64,000 nt of DNA from Streptomyces sindenensis (GTDB lineage Bacteria; Actinomycetota; Actinomycetes; Streptomycetales; Streptomycetaceae): positions 62,001 to 126,000 of the forward strand of contig NZ_BMSG01000005.1 of the NCBI RefSeq assembly GCF_014649035.1. The letters run 5' to 3'. The notes beneath the pieces were generated by a model. It ran no database searches. It was not told the origin of the DNA and was given only the letters and a program-made list of their open reading frames with translations. The position numbers and the translations under genes were made by a program. Shown in pieces: positions 43,935 to 53,277 of the stretch. Within the stretch, counting starts at the first letter, position 1; every line of letters begins with the position of its first letter.

Positions 43935-44714
43935 GGCGCCGTTGAAGTGCTCGCGGACCAGGGCCTGGACGACGGTGAGGTCCTGGGCGATGAGGGCGTC
44001 GAGCAGCGCGGTGTGCTCGGCGGCGTCGGCCAGCAGCTCGCCCCGGCGGGTGGCGGGCCCCGCGACCAGCGGCCACTGGGAGCGCCGGTGCAGTTCGTCG
44101 GCGACGGTCACGAGCTGCTCGTTGCCCGACAGGGCGAGGACCGCCCGGTGGAAGGCCCGGTCCGATTCGGCGTAGGCGGCCCGGTCGCCCACGGCCGCCG
44201 CCGCGACCGTGGCCTCCGCCAGCGGGCGCAGGACGCTCCAGCGGTGCGCCGGGACCGTACGGGCCAGGCTCAGCATCACGGGGACCTCGATCAGCGCCCG
44301 CACCTCGGCCAGCTCGGCCAGCTCACGGGGGCCGCGTTCGGTGACCCGGAAGCCGCGGTTCGGCACGACCTCGACGGCGCCCTCGACGGCCAGCCGCTGC
44401 ATGGCCTCGCGCACCGGTGTGGCGGAGACGCCGAAGCGGGCGCCGAGCGCGGGGGCGGAGTACACCTGGCCGGGCACCAGCTCCCCGTCGACGAGGGCGG
44501 CGCGCAGGGCGTCCAGGATCTGGCCGCGGACGGAGTGGCGCCGGACGGCACGCGGCGCGGGGGGCTCACTGTGGGTGTGCTCGCCCCGGGCCTGTTCCGG
44601 CACGCGGTTCCGCGGGGCCCGGTCCTGCGGCACACGGGCGTCCCCCGGGGCGGACGGGAACGCTCCGGGGGCGTACGCCGGACGTGCGCCCTCGCGCGCG
44701 CTGCCCTGCTCCAC
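43926..44714 (-). CDS. GntR/FadR-type transcriptional regulator with FCD domain
   Basis: This 262-residue protein begins with a disordered Pro/Arg-rich extension of about 55 residues. It has a winged-helix domain (VRGQILDALRAALVDGELVPGQVY, APALGARFGVSATPVREAMQRLAVEGAVEVV) and an FCD effector domain whose metal-type residues include ESDRAFHRAVLALSGNEQL and DAAEHTALLDALIA. The start is a GTG preceded by GGAGGAGG. It is divergent from the iron-regulated FhuF-like gene, but the effector and targets are unknown. Confidence 0.86.
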   Translation of the reverse strand: MEQGSAREGARPAYAPGAFPSAPGDARVPQDRAPRNRVPEQARGEHTHSEPPAPRAVRRHSVRGQILDALRAALVDGELVPGQVYSAPALGARFGVSATPVREAMQRLAVEGAVEVVPNRGFRVTERGPRELAELAEVRALIEVPVMLSLARTVPAHRWSVLRPLAEATVAAAAVGDRAAYAESDRAFHRAVLALSGNEQLVTVADELHRRSQWPLVAGPATRRGELLADAAEHTALLDALIAQDLTVVQALVREHFNGADR

Positions 44715-44791
44715 CCGGACCTCCTCCGTCTGCCGCGGGCCGACTCGCGTGTGCCGGACCTCCTGTGCACGATAGAAGACCGAGGCTGCAG

Positions 44792-44830
44792 TTCACACAT
44801 CGATGGCGTCGGGTAAGGTTAGCCTTACCT
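44792..44830 (+). promoter_or_regulatory. iron-box-controlled promoter of the FhuF-like gene
   Basis: TAAGGTTAGCCTTACCT (44814-44830) closely matches the DmdR1/IdeR iron-box consensus TTAGGTTAGGCTAACCTAA. It overlaps a -10-like TAAGGT, with TTCACA (44792-44797) as -35 at 16 nt. Confidence 0.8.
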
Positions 44831-44862
44831 GCAAACGATCCCCCGATTCGGTGGTCCCCTGC

Positions 44863-45711
44863 ATGACCCTCTCCCCGCCGTTCACCGGTGCCGCGACGTC
44901 CCCCGTGACCGCCGCGTACACCCGTCTGACCGAGGTGTTCCCCGGCCTGCGGGCCGATGTGCTCGACGGCGACACCGTCGCCCCGTCCGGCGCGGGCTGG
45001 GTCGGCGCGGCGGAGCTGGCGGCCGGCGGAGCCGCCGTGGACGCCTTCCTGGCCTGGGACAACGCCCAGGTGCTGCGCGACTACGGCCGGCAGGCCCGCC
45101 CGGACGTGGTGGCGAGCTTCGGTCTGCACCGGTACGCCTGGCCCGCCTGCCTGCTGGTGACCGTGCCGTGGTTCCTTCAGCGCCGGGTGCCCCGGATCCC
45201 GGTCGAGAACGTGGCGTTCCAGCGGACCCTGGGGCACCTGACCGTGCGCGTGGGGGAATTCGCCTGCCTTCCGGACGACCCGGCGGCCTCGCTGCCCGGA
45301 GCCCGGGTCGTCCCGGACGAGACGGCACTGCGGGCCGAGGTCCTGGCCTCGCTGACCGAGCACCTCGGGCCGGTGCTGGAGGGCTTCGGTCCGCGCATGC
45401 GACGCGGGAAGCGGGCCCTGTGGGGGATGGCGACGGACGAGATCGTCGAGGGCCTCTGGTACGTGGCGCACCTGATGGGCGAGGAGCGCCGCGCGATGGC
45501 CGAGCTGGAGCTGCTGCTCCCCGGCACGACGAAGCCGTACGTCGGCACCGCGGGCTTCCGCGAGCTGACCGGGCCCGACGGACAGTCGCTGCCGACCCGG
45601 GACCGGGCGAGCTGCTGCCTCTTCTACACCCTGCGCCCCGAGGACACCTGTGTGACCTGCCCGCGTACCTGTGACGCGGACCGGGTGCGGAAGCTCGCGG
45701 CGGCTTCCTGA
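44863..45711 (+). CDS. FhuF-like ferric-siderophore reductase (2Fe-2S)
   Basis: This 282-residue protein ends with CCLFYTLRPEDTCVTC, the C-C-x10-C-x2-C cluster motif of FhuF-type reductases, which release iron from imported hydroxamate siderophores in the cytoplasm. Upstream, VVASFGLHRYAWPACLLVTVPWFLQRRVPRIPVENVAF fits the family (shown here in sense only; it runs from about residue 78). The ATG at 44863 is used because the preceding DNA is the iron-box promoter. Repression under iron sufficiency is expected from the overlapping DmdR1/IdeR box. Confidence 0.85.
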   Translation: MTLSPPFTGAATSPVTAAYTRLTEVFPGLRADVLDGDTVAPSGAGWVGAAELAAGGAAVDAFLAWDNAQVLRDYGRQARPDVVASFGLHRYAWPACLLVTVPWFLQRRVPRIPVENVAFQRTLGHLTVRVGEFACLPDDPAASLPGARVVPDETALRAEVLASLTEHLGPVLEGFGPRMRRGKRALWGMATDEIVEGLWYVAHLMGEERRAMAELELLLPGTTKPYVGTAGFRELTGPDGQSLPTRDRASCCLFYTLRPEDTCVTCPRTCDADRVRKLAAAS

Positions 45712-45903
45712 TCCACACCGCCCGTCCGGGGGACGTGGAATCGAACACAACTCGGCTCGATCGGGCGGGAGTTCGAGAAGATTCCACCCATCGATAGCCT
45801 CTCCTTACCCCATGGCGTGCTCTTGTCCCGAAACCACCGGAGCGGGACGGGAATTCCGTCACGATGGCGCACGAAACGCCCTACGTGACGCAAGGGACCG
45901 CGC

Positions 45904-46998
45904 ATGAGACTGACCGACATATCGCTTGACTGGCTGCTTCCGGGCGCCGTACTGCTCGTGGGGGTCATGGCGGCGGTGACGGTGGTCGCACGCGGTAAGC
46001 GTGCCAAGGCCGCGGCCGACGACTCCTGGGAACGCAGCGAGGAACGCCGCAGACGCAAGGAAGCGCTGTACGCCACCGCCAGTTACGTCCTGCTGTTCTG
46101 CTGCGCCGCGGTCGCCGCCGCGCTCTCCTTCCACGGGCTCGTCGGCTTCGGCCGGCAGAACCTGAACCTCAGCGGCGGCTGGGAGTACCTGGTCCCGTTC
46201 GGACTGGACGGGGCCGCGATGTTCTGTTCCGTGCTGGCCGTACGGGAGGCGAGCCACGGAGACGCGGCGCTCGGCTCCCGGCTGCTGGTGTGGACGTTCG
46301 CCGGGGCCGCCGCCTGGTTCAACTGGGTGCACGCCCCCCGGGGCATGGACCACGCGGGCGCTCCGCACTTCTTCGCGGGGATGTCCCTCTCGGCCGCGGT
46401 GCTCTTCGACCGCGCGCTGAAGCAGACCCGCCGTGCGGCGCTGCGCGAACAGGGCCTGGTGCCCCGCCCGTTGCCGCAGATCCGGATCGTCCGCTGGCTG
46501 CGGGCCCCCCGGGAGACCTTCGGCGCCTGGTCGCTGATGCTCCTGGAGGGCGTCCGCACCCTGGACGAGGCGGTGGACGAGGTGCGGGAGGACCGGAAGG
46601 AGCAGGAGCAGGACCGGCTGCGCCGCCGGGACCAGGCCAAGCTGGACCGGGCCCGCATCAAGGCCCTGAACCGGCAGAACCGGGTCTGGGGACGCGCCCG
46701 GGGCGGGCAGCAGGTGGACGTACCCGCCCTCGCCCCGGCCTCCGGCGGCGCGCCACCGGCCGTCGCGGAGCCCGCCATAGCAGAGCCGGGTCAGCTGCCT
46801 CTGCGACCCCGGCCATCCCTGCAAGCCGTCGGCCCGAAGCAGACGGCCGATGGTTCGAGCCCGAAGAGCCTGGACGCGCCGAACCAGGGAAGTGATCCGA
46901 GGACCGTCGACCTCACCGCCGAGGACGACACCCAGACACTGCCCCGGCTCGACTCGCTGGAACAGAAACTGAAGGATCTGGAGCAGCAGTTCGGCTGA
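45904..46998 (+). CDS. DUF2637 (SpdB-like) membrane protein
   Basis: This 364-residue protein has a single N-terminal helix (WLLPGAVLLVGVMAAVTVVA), then a positively charged stretch and about three more helices (ATASYVLLFCCAAVAAALSF, LDGAAMFCSVLAV, LLVWTFAGAAAWFNWVHA). This is the DUF2637 pattern seen in plasmid spread proteins (SpdB) of Streptomyces. The C-terminal half is cytoplasmic, with a charged helical stretch RKEQEQDRLRRRDQAKLDRARIKA in parts and a Leu-zipper-like ending LPRLDSLEQKLKDLEQQF. No transfer, replication or integrase gene is nearby, so it seems a chromosomal homologue. Role unknown. Confidence 0.75.
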   Translation: MRLTDISLDWLLPGAVLLVGVMAAVTVVARGKRAKAAADDSWERSEERRRRKEALYATASYVLLFCCAAVAAALSFHGLVGFGRQNLNLSGGWEYLVPFGLDGAAMFCSVLAVREASHGDAALGSRLLVWTFAGAAAWFNWVHAPRGMDHAGAPHFFAGMSLSAAVLFDRALKQTRRAALREQGLVPRPLPQIRIVRWLRAPRETFGAWSLMLLEGVRTLDEAVDEVREDRKEQEQDRLRRRDQAKLDRARIKALNRQNRVWGRARGGQQVDVPALAPASGGAPPAVAEPAIAEPGQLPLRPRPSLQAVGPKQTADGSSPKSLDAPNQGSDPRTVDLTAEDDTQTLPRLDSLEQKLKDLEQQFG

Positions 46999-47009
46999 TG
47001 CCCATCGCG

Positions 47010-47039
47010 CGGCGGAGGGCTCCTCAGGGCCTTCCGCCG
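47010..47039. terminator. hairpin between convergent DUF2637 and ATP-binding genes
   Basis: CGGCGGAGGGC (47010-47020) pairs with GCCTTCCGCCG (47029-47039), including one G-T wobble. Confidence 0.6.
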
Positions 47040-47503
47040 TGCAGCTCGAACCAGACGGTCTTGCCCAGGGCCTGCGCCTCCACGCCCCAGGCGTCGGCCA
47101 GGCTCCGGACCAGGATCAGGCCCCTGCCGTGCGTACCGTCGTCGGCGTTCGGTACGTACGGCGCGGGCAGATCCTCGGACGCGAAGTCCTGCACCTCGAC
47201 CCGCAGTCGGGCGGCTGTCGCCGTGGCGGTGACCACGGCCCCGTGCCGGGTGTGGATGAGCGCGTTGGTCACCAGCTCGCTCACCAGCAGCTCCGCCGCG
47301 TCGGTCTGCTCCTGGCCGGAGCGGTGCCGGAGGAACTCCCGCAACTCCCGGCGGACCTCCCCCACCGCGGCCCGTTCGGCGTGCCCCACTCTTCGGCGCA
47401 TCCGGGCCGGCTGCGATGCCTCACCCGGTCTCCGGCCCCGGGGGGCGCGCCCCTCGATGACCGTGACCCTCTTCTGACGCTTCGCCATTTCCCCCGCCCG
47501 CAC
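47024..47503 (-). CDS. HATPase anti-sigma-type serine kinase (RsbW-like ATP-binding protein)
   Basis: This 159-residue protein is a single HATPase_c domain. The N-box is ELLVSELVTNALIHT, the G1 region VEVQDFASEDLP and the G2 region DDGTHGRGLILVRSLADAWGVE, ending in KTVWFELHG. Streptomyces have many such small kinases that phosphorylate anti-anti-sigma factors. The GTG at 47503 is preferred because a perfect AAGGAGGT lies 9 nt upstream; an internal ATG at 47488 is closer to a weak purine run. No sigma or STAS gene is adjacent, so its partner is unknown. Confidence 0.85.
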   Translation of the reverse strand: MRAGEMAKRQKRVTVIEGRAPRGRRPGEASQPARMRRRVGHAERAAVGEVRRELREFLRHRSGQEQTDAAELLVSELVTNALIHTRHGAVVTATATAARLRVEVQDFASEDLPAPYVPNADDGTHGRGLILVRSLADAWGVEAQALGKTVWFELHGGRP

Positions 47504-47745
47504 AGTGAACCGACCTCCTTCGATCCGGCTGCCCGTCGAACAGCCTCACGGGATGCATGCCCCTGTACGCACACGGTCACGCCCCGGGACCCATCAATAA
47601 GTGAACGGTCGGGAGCGGCGAGGGGCGCACGGAACATCACACCCGCGCACGCCATCACCACATAGGCGCAGCTGCGGTTAACGTCCGGCGAATAGACCCG
47701 AGTTGACGTTGACGACCCGACTTCTACGCGCGTCATCATGACGGC

Positions 47746-48177
47746 ATGCGCATCCCCCCACGCATCACCCGGCTCGGCGGCTCGGCCGCCCTTCTGTCCC
47801 TTCTCCTCGCCTCGGGCCCGGTCACGGCCCAGGCGGCCACCCCGGCGACGACCTCCACCACCGCCCACTCCGCTAGCGCGTTCCGGGCGGCGGTGGGCAG
47901 CATCTGCTTCTCCGCGCTGCCGTCGCAGGCGCACGACACGCTGGATCTGATCGAGCAGGGCGGGCCGTTCCCGTACGAGCAGGACGGCACCGTCTTCCAG
48001 AACCGCGAGGGCCTGCTGCCCGGTCAGTCCACCGGCTACTACCACGAGTACACGGTCATCACCCCCGGTTCGCCGACCCGCGGCGCCCGCCGCATCGTCA
48101 CCGGCGAGCGGAACGAGGAGGACTACTACACCGCCGACCACTACGCCTCCTTCGACCTGGTCGACCACGACTGCTGA
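47746..48177 (+). CDS. secreted guanyl-specific ribonuclease, RNase Sa family
   Basis: This is a 143-residue protein with a signal peptide of about 30 residues. Mature residues match RNase Sa: ICFSALPSQAHDTLDLIEQGGPFPYEQDG, VFQNREGLLP, GYYHEYTVITPGSPTRGARRIVTGE and DYYTADHYASFDLVDHDC (in pieces). The catalytic Glu in YHEYTV, Arg in GARRIVTGE and His in ADHYASF are present, as are the two cysteines of the single disulfide. It cuts RNA after guanine outside the cell. CATCAT stands 6 nt before the ATG. No barstar-type inhibitor gene is next to it. Confidence 0.95.
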   Translation: MRIPPRITRLGGSAALLSLLLASGPVTAQAATPATTSTTAHSASAFRAAVGSICFSALPSQAHDTLDLIEQGGPFPYEQDGTVFQNREGLLPGQSTGYYHEYTVITPGSPTRGARRIVTGERNEEDYYTADHYASFDLVDHDC

Positions 48178-48280
48178 ACCCGTCTCCTGGGTCCTGTCGG
48201 CCCGGGGGTGTTCCGCACGTCCTGCGGGAAGGGAACCTGAGCTGTCACGCCAGGACCCCACACCTTCCCGAGGAGCTGTG

Positions 48281-51200
48281 ATGCACGACGACCGCACCCT
48301 GGTGGAGGGCCGCCTGGAGAGGGCCCTCCACCAGTTCGTCCGCCCGGCCCAGTACGCCGCCCGCACCCCGCTCACCGTGTCCGTCTGGCACGTTCCGGGC
48401 GAGCCGGTGCCGGTGGCGGAGGCCCTGGGGGCGGACTTCGCGCCGTTCACGGCCGGTACGGAGTGGGGGAAGCCCTGGTCCACCAGCTGGTTCCGGCTGC
48501 GGGGAGCGGTGCCCGGGGAGTGGTCGGGGCGCCGGGTGGAGGTGGTCGTCGACCCGGGGTTCACGGGCCAGGGCCCGGGGTTCCAGGCGGAGGGGATGCT
48601 GTACGACCATCTGGGCGTCCCCCTGAAGGGTGTTCATCCCTGCAACCGGCACCTGACGCTCGCGCACCCGGCGGCGGGCGGGGAGCCGGTGGATCTGCTG
48701 CTGGAGGCGGCCGCCAATCCGGCGGTTCTGGAGCACGGTTTCCAACCGACCTCGCTCGGTGACGTGGCTACGTCCGGCGACCGCCCCCTGTACCGCTTCG
48801 CCTCCGCCGACCTCGCGGTACTCGACGAGGAGGTCTGGCATCTCGTCCTGGACATCGAGGTGCTGTCCGAGCTGATGCACGAACTGCCCGACGATCGGTC
48901 GCGGCGGCACGAGATCCTGCGGGCGCTGGAGTCGATGCTCGACGCGCTGGATCTGCACGACGTCTCCGGCACCGCGGCGGCGGGCCGGGCGGCGCTGGCC
49001 GAGGTGCTGGCGCGGCCCGCCTCGGCGAGCGCGCACCGGATCTCGGCGGCCGGGCACGCCCACATCGACTCGGCGTGGCTGTGGCCGCTGCGCGAGACCG
49101 TCCGCAAGGCGTCCCGTACGTTCGCCAATGTCACCGCCCTCGCGCGGGACTATCCGGAGCTGGTCTTCGCCTGTTCGCAGGCGCAGCAGTACGCCTGGGT
49201 GAAGGAGCACCAGCCACGCATCTGGGAGCGCATCGAGGAGGCGGTGGCGGCGGGGCAGTGGGCGCCGGTCGGCTCCATGTGGGTGGAGTCGGACGCCAAT
49301 ATGCCGGGCGGTGAGGCGCTGGCCCGCCAACTCGTGCACGGAAAGCGGTTCTTCGAGGAGGAGCTGGGCATCGAGACGGAGGAGATCTGGCTGCCGGACT
49401 CCTTCGGCTACACCGCCTCCTTCCCCCAGCTGGCGAAACTGGCCGGGGTGAGGTGGTTCCTCACCCAGAAGCTGTCCTGGAACCAGCACAACAGAATGCC
49501 GCACCACACCTTCTGGTGGGAGGGCATCGACGGCACCCGGGTCTTCACGCACTTCCCGCCGGTCGACACGTACAACGCCCAGCTCCACGCCCGCCAACTG
49601 GCGCACGCGGAGAAGAACTTCGCCGACAAGGGGCGGGCGACGCGTTCGCTGGCGCCGTTCGGCTGGGGCGACGGCGGGGGCGGGCCGACCCGCGAAATGC
49701 TGGAGCGGGCCCGCCGGCTGCGGGATCTGGAGGGCTCGCCGCGTGTGACGGTCGAGAAGCCGTCGGCGTTCTTCGCGGCGGCCGAGGAGGAGTACGGGGA
49801 GCGCGCGCCGGTCTGGTCGGGCGAGCTGTATCTGGAGCTGCACCGGGCGACCTACACCACGCAGGCGAAAACCAAGCAGGGCAACCGCCGCAGCGAACAT
49901 CTGCTGCGCGAAGCCGAGTTGTGGGCGACGGTGGCCGCTCTGCGCTCCCCCTCCTACCGCTATCCGTACGAGCGCCTGGACCGGGTGTGGAAGACGGTGC
50001 TGCTGCACCAGTTCCACGACATCCTGCCCGGTTCGTCGATCGCCTGGGTGCACCGCGAGGCCCGGGACACCTATGAGGAGGTCCGCGCCGAGCTGGCGGA
50101 CCTGGTGGCCGGGGCGGTGGCCTCGCTGGGCACCGCCGAGGGCATGGTGGCGCTCAACTCATCCCCGTACGACCGGTTCCAGGTGATCGAGCTGGACGCG
50201 GAGGCCGCCGGGGTACTGCCGTCCGGGGCGCACGTCCAGAAGCTGGGCGAGGGCCGGGCGGCGGTGCCGGCGCGGAGCCCGGGGCTCGGGGCGGGCCCGC
50301 TGGACGGAGCGGCGGTCCCGGAGCACGCGGTGACGGCGGCAGTCTCGGATTCAGGTGGTATCGCCCTGGACAACGGGCTGTTGCGGGTGGTGGTGGACGG
50401 CGACGGCCTGGTCTCGTCGGTCCGCGATCTGCTCGCCGGGCGTGAGGTGCTGGTCCCTGGTGCTCGCGCGAACCTCCTCCAGCTGCACCCGGACCACCCC
50501 AACCACTGGGATGCGTGGGACATCGACCGGCACTACCGGAACACCCGGACCGATCTCACCGACGCCGACTCCGTGTCGCTGGTGGAGGAGGGACCGCTGC
50601 GGGCCGCCGTGCGTGTGGTCCGGTCCTTCGGGAGGTCGACGGTCGTGCAGGAACTGCGGCTCGCGGCGGGGGCCCGGCAGCTCGACATCGGCACCGAGGT
50701 CGACTGGCAGGAGTCCGAGAAGGTCCTCAAAGCGGCCTTCCCCCTCGATGTGCACGCCGAACGGTCCACCGCCGAGATCCAGTTCGGCCATGTCCACCGG
50801 GCCACCCACGACAACACGTCCTGGGACGCGGCCCGTTTCGAGATCTGTGCCCACCGCTGGCTGCGGGTGGCCGAGCCGGGCTACGGCGTGGCGCTGCTCA
50901 ACGACTCGACGTACGGCCACGACGTGACCCGCACCCCGCACCCGGACGGCCTCGGCACCACGGTGCGGCTCACGCTGCTGCGCGCCCCGCACAGCCCGGA
51001 CCCGCACACCGATCTGGGCGTGCACCGCTTCCGCTACGCGCTCGCGCCCGGCGCGGAGGTGACGGACGCCGTACGGGAGGGCCTGGCGCTGAACCTCCCG
51101 CTACGGGCGGCGGTGGCCCCGGCCGTGCCCGCGCTGGTGTCGACGGGGCACCCGGCGGTGACGGTCGAGTCGGTGAAGCTCGCCGAGGACCGGAGCGGGG

Positions 51201-51394
51201 ACGTGATCGTACGGCTCTACGAGTCGGCGGGCGGCCGGGCGCGGACCCGGCTGAAGGCGGCGTTCCCGGTCACGGAGGCGAGGATCACCGATCTGCTGGA
51301 GCGGCCGCTGCACCCGGCGGAGACCGACGAGGACGGACTGGTCCTCGTCCTGCGGCCGTTCCAGATCCTGACGGTTCGCCTGACCCCGGCGTGA
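48281..51394 (+). CDS. alpha-mannosidase, GH38
   Basis: This 1037-residue enzyme has the GH38 zinc-site motif GHAHIDSAWLWPLRET, the nucleophile Asp in EEIWLPDSFGYTASFPQ, KLSWNQHNRMPHHTFWWEGIDGTRVFTHFPP and QFHDILPGSSIAWVH. N-terminal and C-terminal beta domains flank the catalytic barrel. It lacks a signal peptide, so it probably acts in the cytoplasm on mannose oligosaccharides. The ATG at 48281 follows GAGGAG by 5 nt; an in-frame GTG at 48278 is too close to the ribosome site. Confidence 0.92.
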   Translation: MHDDRTLVEGRLERALHQFVRPAQYAARTPLTVSVWHVPGEPVPVAEALGADFAPFTAGTEWGKPWSTSWFRLRGAVPGEWSGRRVEVVVDPGFTGQGPGFQAEGMLYDHLGVPLKGVHPCNRHLTLAHPAAGGEPVDLLLEAAANPAVLEHGFQPTSLGDVATSGDRPLYRFASADLAVLDEEVWHLVLDIEVLSELMHELPDDRSRRHEILRALESMLDALDLHDVSGTAAAGRAALAEVLARPASASAHRISAAGHAHIDSAWLWPLRETVRKASRTFANVTALARDYPELVFACSQAQQYAWVKEHQPRIWERIEEAVAAGQWAPVGSMWVESDANMPGGEALARQLVHGKRFFEEELGIETEEIWLPDSFGYTASFPQLAKLAGVRWFLTQKLSWNQHNRMPHHTFWWEGIDGTRVFTHFPPVDTYNAQLHARQLAHAEKNFADKGRATRSLAPFGWGDGGGGPTREMLERARRLRDLEGSPRVTVEKPSAFFAAAEEEYGERAPVWSGELYLELHRATYTTQAKTKQGNRRSEHLLREAELWATVAALRSPSYRYPYERLDRVWKTVLLHQFHDILPGSSIAWVHREARDTYEEVRAELADLVAGAVASLGTAEGMVALNSSPYDRFQVIELDAEAAGVLPSGAHVQKLGEGRAAVPARSPGLGAGPLDGAAVPEHAVTAAVSDSGGIALDNGLLRVVVDGDGLVSSVRDLLAGREVLVPGARANLLQLHPDHPNHWDAWDIDRHYRNTRTDLTDADSVSLVEEGPLRAAVRVVRSFGRSTVVQELRLAAGARQLDIGTEVDWQESEKVLKAAFPLDVHAERSTAEIQFGHVHRATHDNTSWDAARFEICAHRWLRVAEPGYGVALLNDSTYGHDVTRTPHPDGLGTTVRLTLLRAPHSPDPHTDLGVHRFRYALAPGAEVTDAVREGLALNLPLRAAVAPAVPALVSTGHPAVTVESVKLAEDRSGDVIVRLYESAGGRARTRLKAAFPVTEARITDLLERPLHPAETDEDGLVLVLRPFQILTVRLTPA

Positions 51395-51424
51395 CGGGGC
51401 CGGGCGGGCGCCGGTCGCAGGGGC

Positions 51425-53167
51425 TCAGGGGCGGGGGACGTTACGGAGGTTGGAGCGGGCCATCTGGAGCATCCGGCCCACTCCGCCGTCGAGCACGATC
51501 TTGCTGGCGGAGAGCGCGAAGCCGGTGACCATCTCGGCGCTGATCTTCGGCGGGATGGACAGCGCGTTCGGGTCGGTGACGACGTCGATGAGCGCGGGCC
51601 CCTTGTGCTTGAACGCGTCCTTGAGGGCGGACTGCAACTGCTTGGGCTTCTCCACACGCACGCCGTAGGCGCCGGCCGCACGGGCGATGGCGGCGAAGTC
51701 GGGGTTCTTGTTGGTGGTCCCGTACGACGGCAGTCCGGCCACCAGCATCTCCAACTCGACCATGCCGAGGGAGGAGTTGTTGAACAGGACGACCTTCACC
51801 GGCAGGTCGTACTGGACGAGGGTGAGGAAGTCGCCCATCAGCATGGCGAATCCGCCGTCGCCGGACATCGCGACGACCTGCCGGTTCAGGTCGGTGAACT
51901 GGGCGCCGATCGCCTGCGGCAGGGCGTTGGCCATCGAGCCGTGGCTGAACGAACCGATCACCCTGCGCTTGCCGTTGGGCGTCAGATAGCGGGCGGCCCA
52001 CACGTTGTTCATGCCGGTGTCGACGGTGAACACCGCGTCCTCGTCGGCCATCTCGTCCAGCACGGAGGCGACGTACTCGGGGTGGATCGGGACGTGCTTC
52101 TCGACCTTGCGGGTGTAGGCCTTGACCACCCCCTCCAGGGCGCCCGCGTGCTTCTTCAGCATCCGGTCGAGGAACTTGCGGTCGGACTTCGGCTGCACCC
52201 GGGGGGTGAGGCAGCGCAGGGTCTCGCGCACATCGCCCCAGACCGCGAGGTCGAGCTTGGAACGGCGGCCGAGGTGTTCGGGCCGCACATCGACCTGGAC
52301 GATCTTCACGTCGTCCGGGAGGAAGGCGTTGTAGGGGAAATCGGTGCCGAGCAGGATCAGGAGGTCGCACTCGTGGGTCGCCTCGTAGGCGGCGCCGTAG
52401 CCGAGCAGCCCGCTCATTCCGACGTCGTACGGATTGTCGTACTGGATCCATTCCTTGCCGCGCAGCGCGTGCCCGACCGGGGACTTGATCTTCTCGGCGA
52501 ACTCCATGACCTCGGCGTGCGCACCGGCCGTGCCGCTGCCGCAGAACAGCGTCACCCGTTTGGCCTCGTCCACCATGCGGCAGAGCTTGTCGATCTCGTC
52601 GTCGCCGGGCCGGACGGTCGGCCGCGTGGTGACGAGAGCGTGTTCGATCGACTTCTCGGGGGCGGCCTTGGAGGCGACGTCGCCCGGCATCGTGACGACG
52701 CTGACGCCGCCGCGCCCGATGGCGTGCTGGATCGCCGTCTGGAGCAGCCTCGGCATCTGCTCCGGGTGGGAGATCATCTCGTTGTAGTGGCTGCACTCCT
52801 GGAACAGCAGCTCGGGATGGGTCTCCTGGAAGTAGCCGAGGCCGATCTCGCTGGAGGGGATGTGCGAGGCGAGGGCCAGCACCGGGGCCATGGAGCGGTG
52901 CGCGTCGTACAGGCCGTTGATCAGGTGCAGATTGCCCGGCCCGCAGGAGCCCGCGCAGGCCGCGAGCGAGCCGGTGACCTGCGCTTCGGCTCCGGCGGCG
53001 AAGGCGGCGGTCTCCTCGTGCCGGACGTGGATCCAGTCGATGGACGGATTACGCCGGATGGCGTCCACGACGGGGTTCAGGCTGTCGCCGACGACACCGT
53101 ACAGACGTTTGACGCCCGCCCTGGCGAGGATGTCGACGAACTGCTCCGCCACGTTCTGCTTGGCCAT
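51425..53167 (-). CDS. poxB: pyruvate dehydrogenase (quinone)/PoxB-type ThDP enzyme
   Basis: This 580-residue thiamine-diphosphate protein matches PoxB: YGVVGDSLNPVVDAIRR, the activating glutamate in HVRHEETAAFAAGAEAQ, SCGPGNLHLINGLYDA, FQECSHYNEMI and the ThDP/Mg motif SGDGGFAMLMGDFLTLVQYDLPVKVVLFNN (in parts). PoxB oxidises pyruvate to acetate and CO2 and passes electrons to quinone, typically under stress or stationary phase. A C-terminal membrane-binding region is not obvious. Unlike Gcl in this window it keeps the catalytic glutamate. Confidence 0.88.
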   Translation of the reverse strand: MAKQNVAEQFVDILARAGVKRLYGVVGDSLNPVVDAIRRNPSIDWIHVRHEETAAFAAGAEAQVTGSLAACAGSCGPGNLHLINGLYDAHRSMAPVLALASHIPSSEIGLGYFQETHPELLFQECSHYNEMISHPEQMPRLLQTAIQHAIGRGGVSVVTMPGDVASKAAPEKSIEHALVTTRPTVRPGDDEIDKLCRMVDEAKRVTLFCGSGTAGAHAEVMEFAEKIKSPVGHALRGKEWIQYDNPYDVGMSGLLGYGAAYEATHECDLLILLGTDFPYNAFLPDDVKIVQVDVRPEHLGRRSKLDLAVWGDVRETLRCLTPRVQPKSDRKFLDRMLKKHAGALEGVVKAYTRKVEKHVPIHPEYVASVLDEMADEDAVFTVDTGMNNVWAARYLTPNGKRRVIGSFSHGSMANALPQAIGAQFTDLNRQVVAMSGDGGFAMLMGDFLTLVQYDLPVKVVLFNNSSLGMVELEMLVAGLPSYGTTNKNPDFAAIARAAGAYGVRVEKPKQLQSALKDAFKHKGPALIDVVTDPNALSIPPKISAEMVTGFALSASKIVLDGGVGRMLQMARSNLRNVPRP

Positions 53168-53210
53168 GGGTGCGCGCCCTTCCTTGCCCGTGCTCCGTGC
53201 ACTTCGGTTG

Positions 53211-53252
53211 TCCGGACTCCGGAGCCCGAAACGCCGTTCGCCGGACTCCGGA
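53211..53252. repeat. 12-bp direct repeat of a palindrome upstream of poxB
   Basis: CCGGACTCCGGA occurs at 53212-53223 and again at 53241-53252. Each copy is nearly palindromic, and the two can also form an 11-bp hairpin with one mismatch. They could be paired operators for poxB or the terminator of the PP2C-like gene. Confidence 0.55.
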
Positions 53253-53277
53253 ATCCATCAACCCACGGGGCGCGCGG

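Noticed and set aside
45904..46998. Integrated conjugative plasmid, suggested by the SpdB-like DUF2637 gene
   Set aside because: No replication, transfer, integrase or tRNA attachment site is nearby.
47504..48280. Barstar-like inhibitor gene beside the RNase Sa homologue
   Set aside because: No open frame with barstar features occurs on either strand around the RNase gene; as the RNase is secreted, a linked inhibitor is not required.
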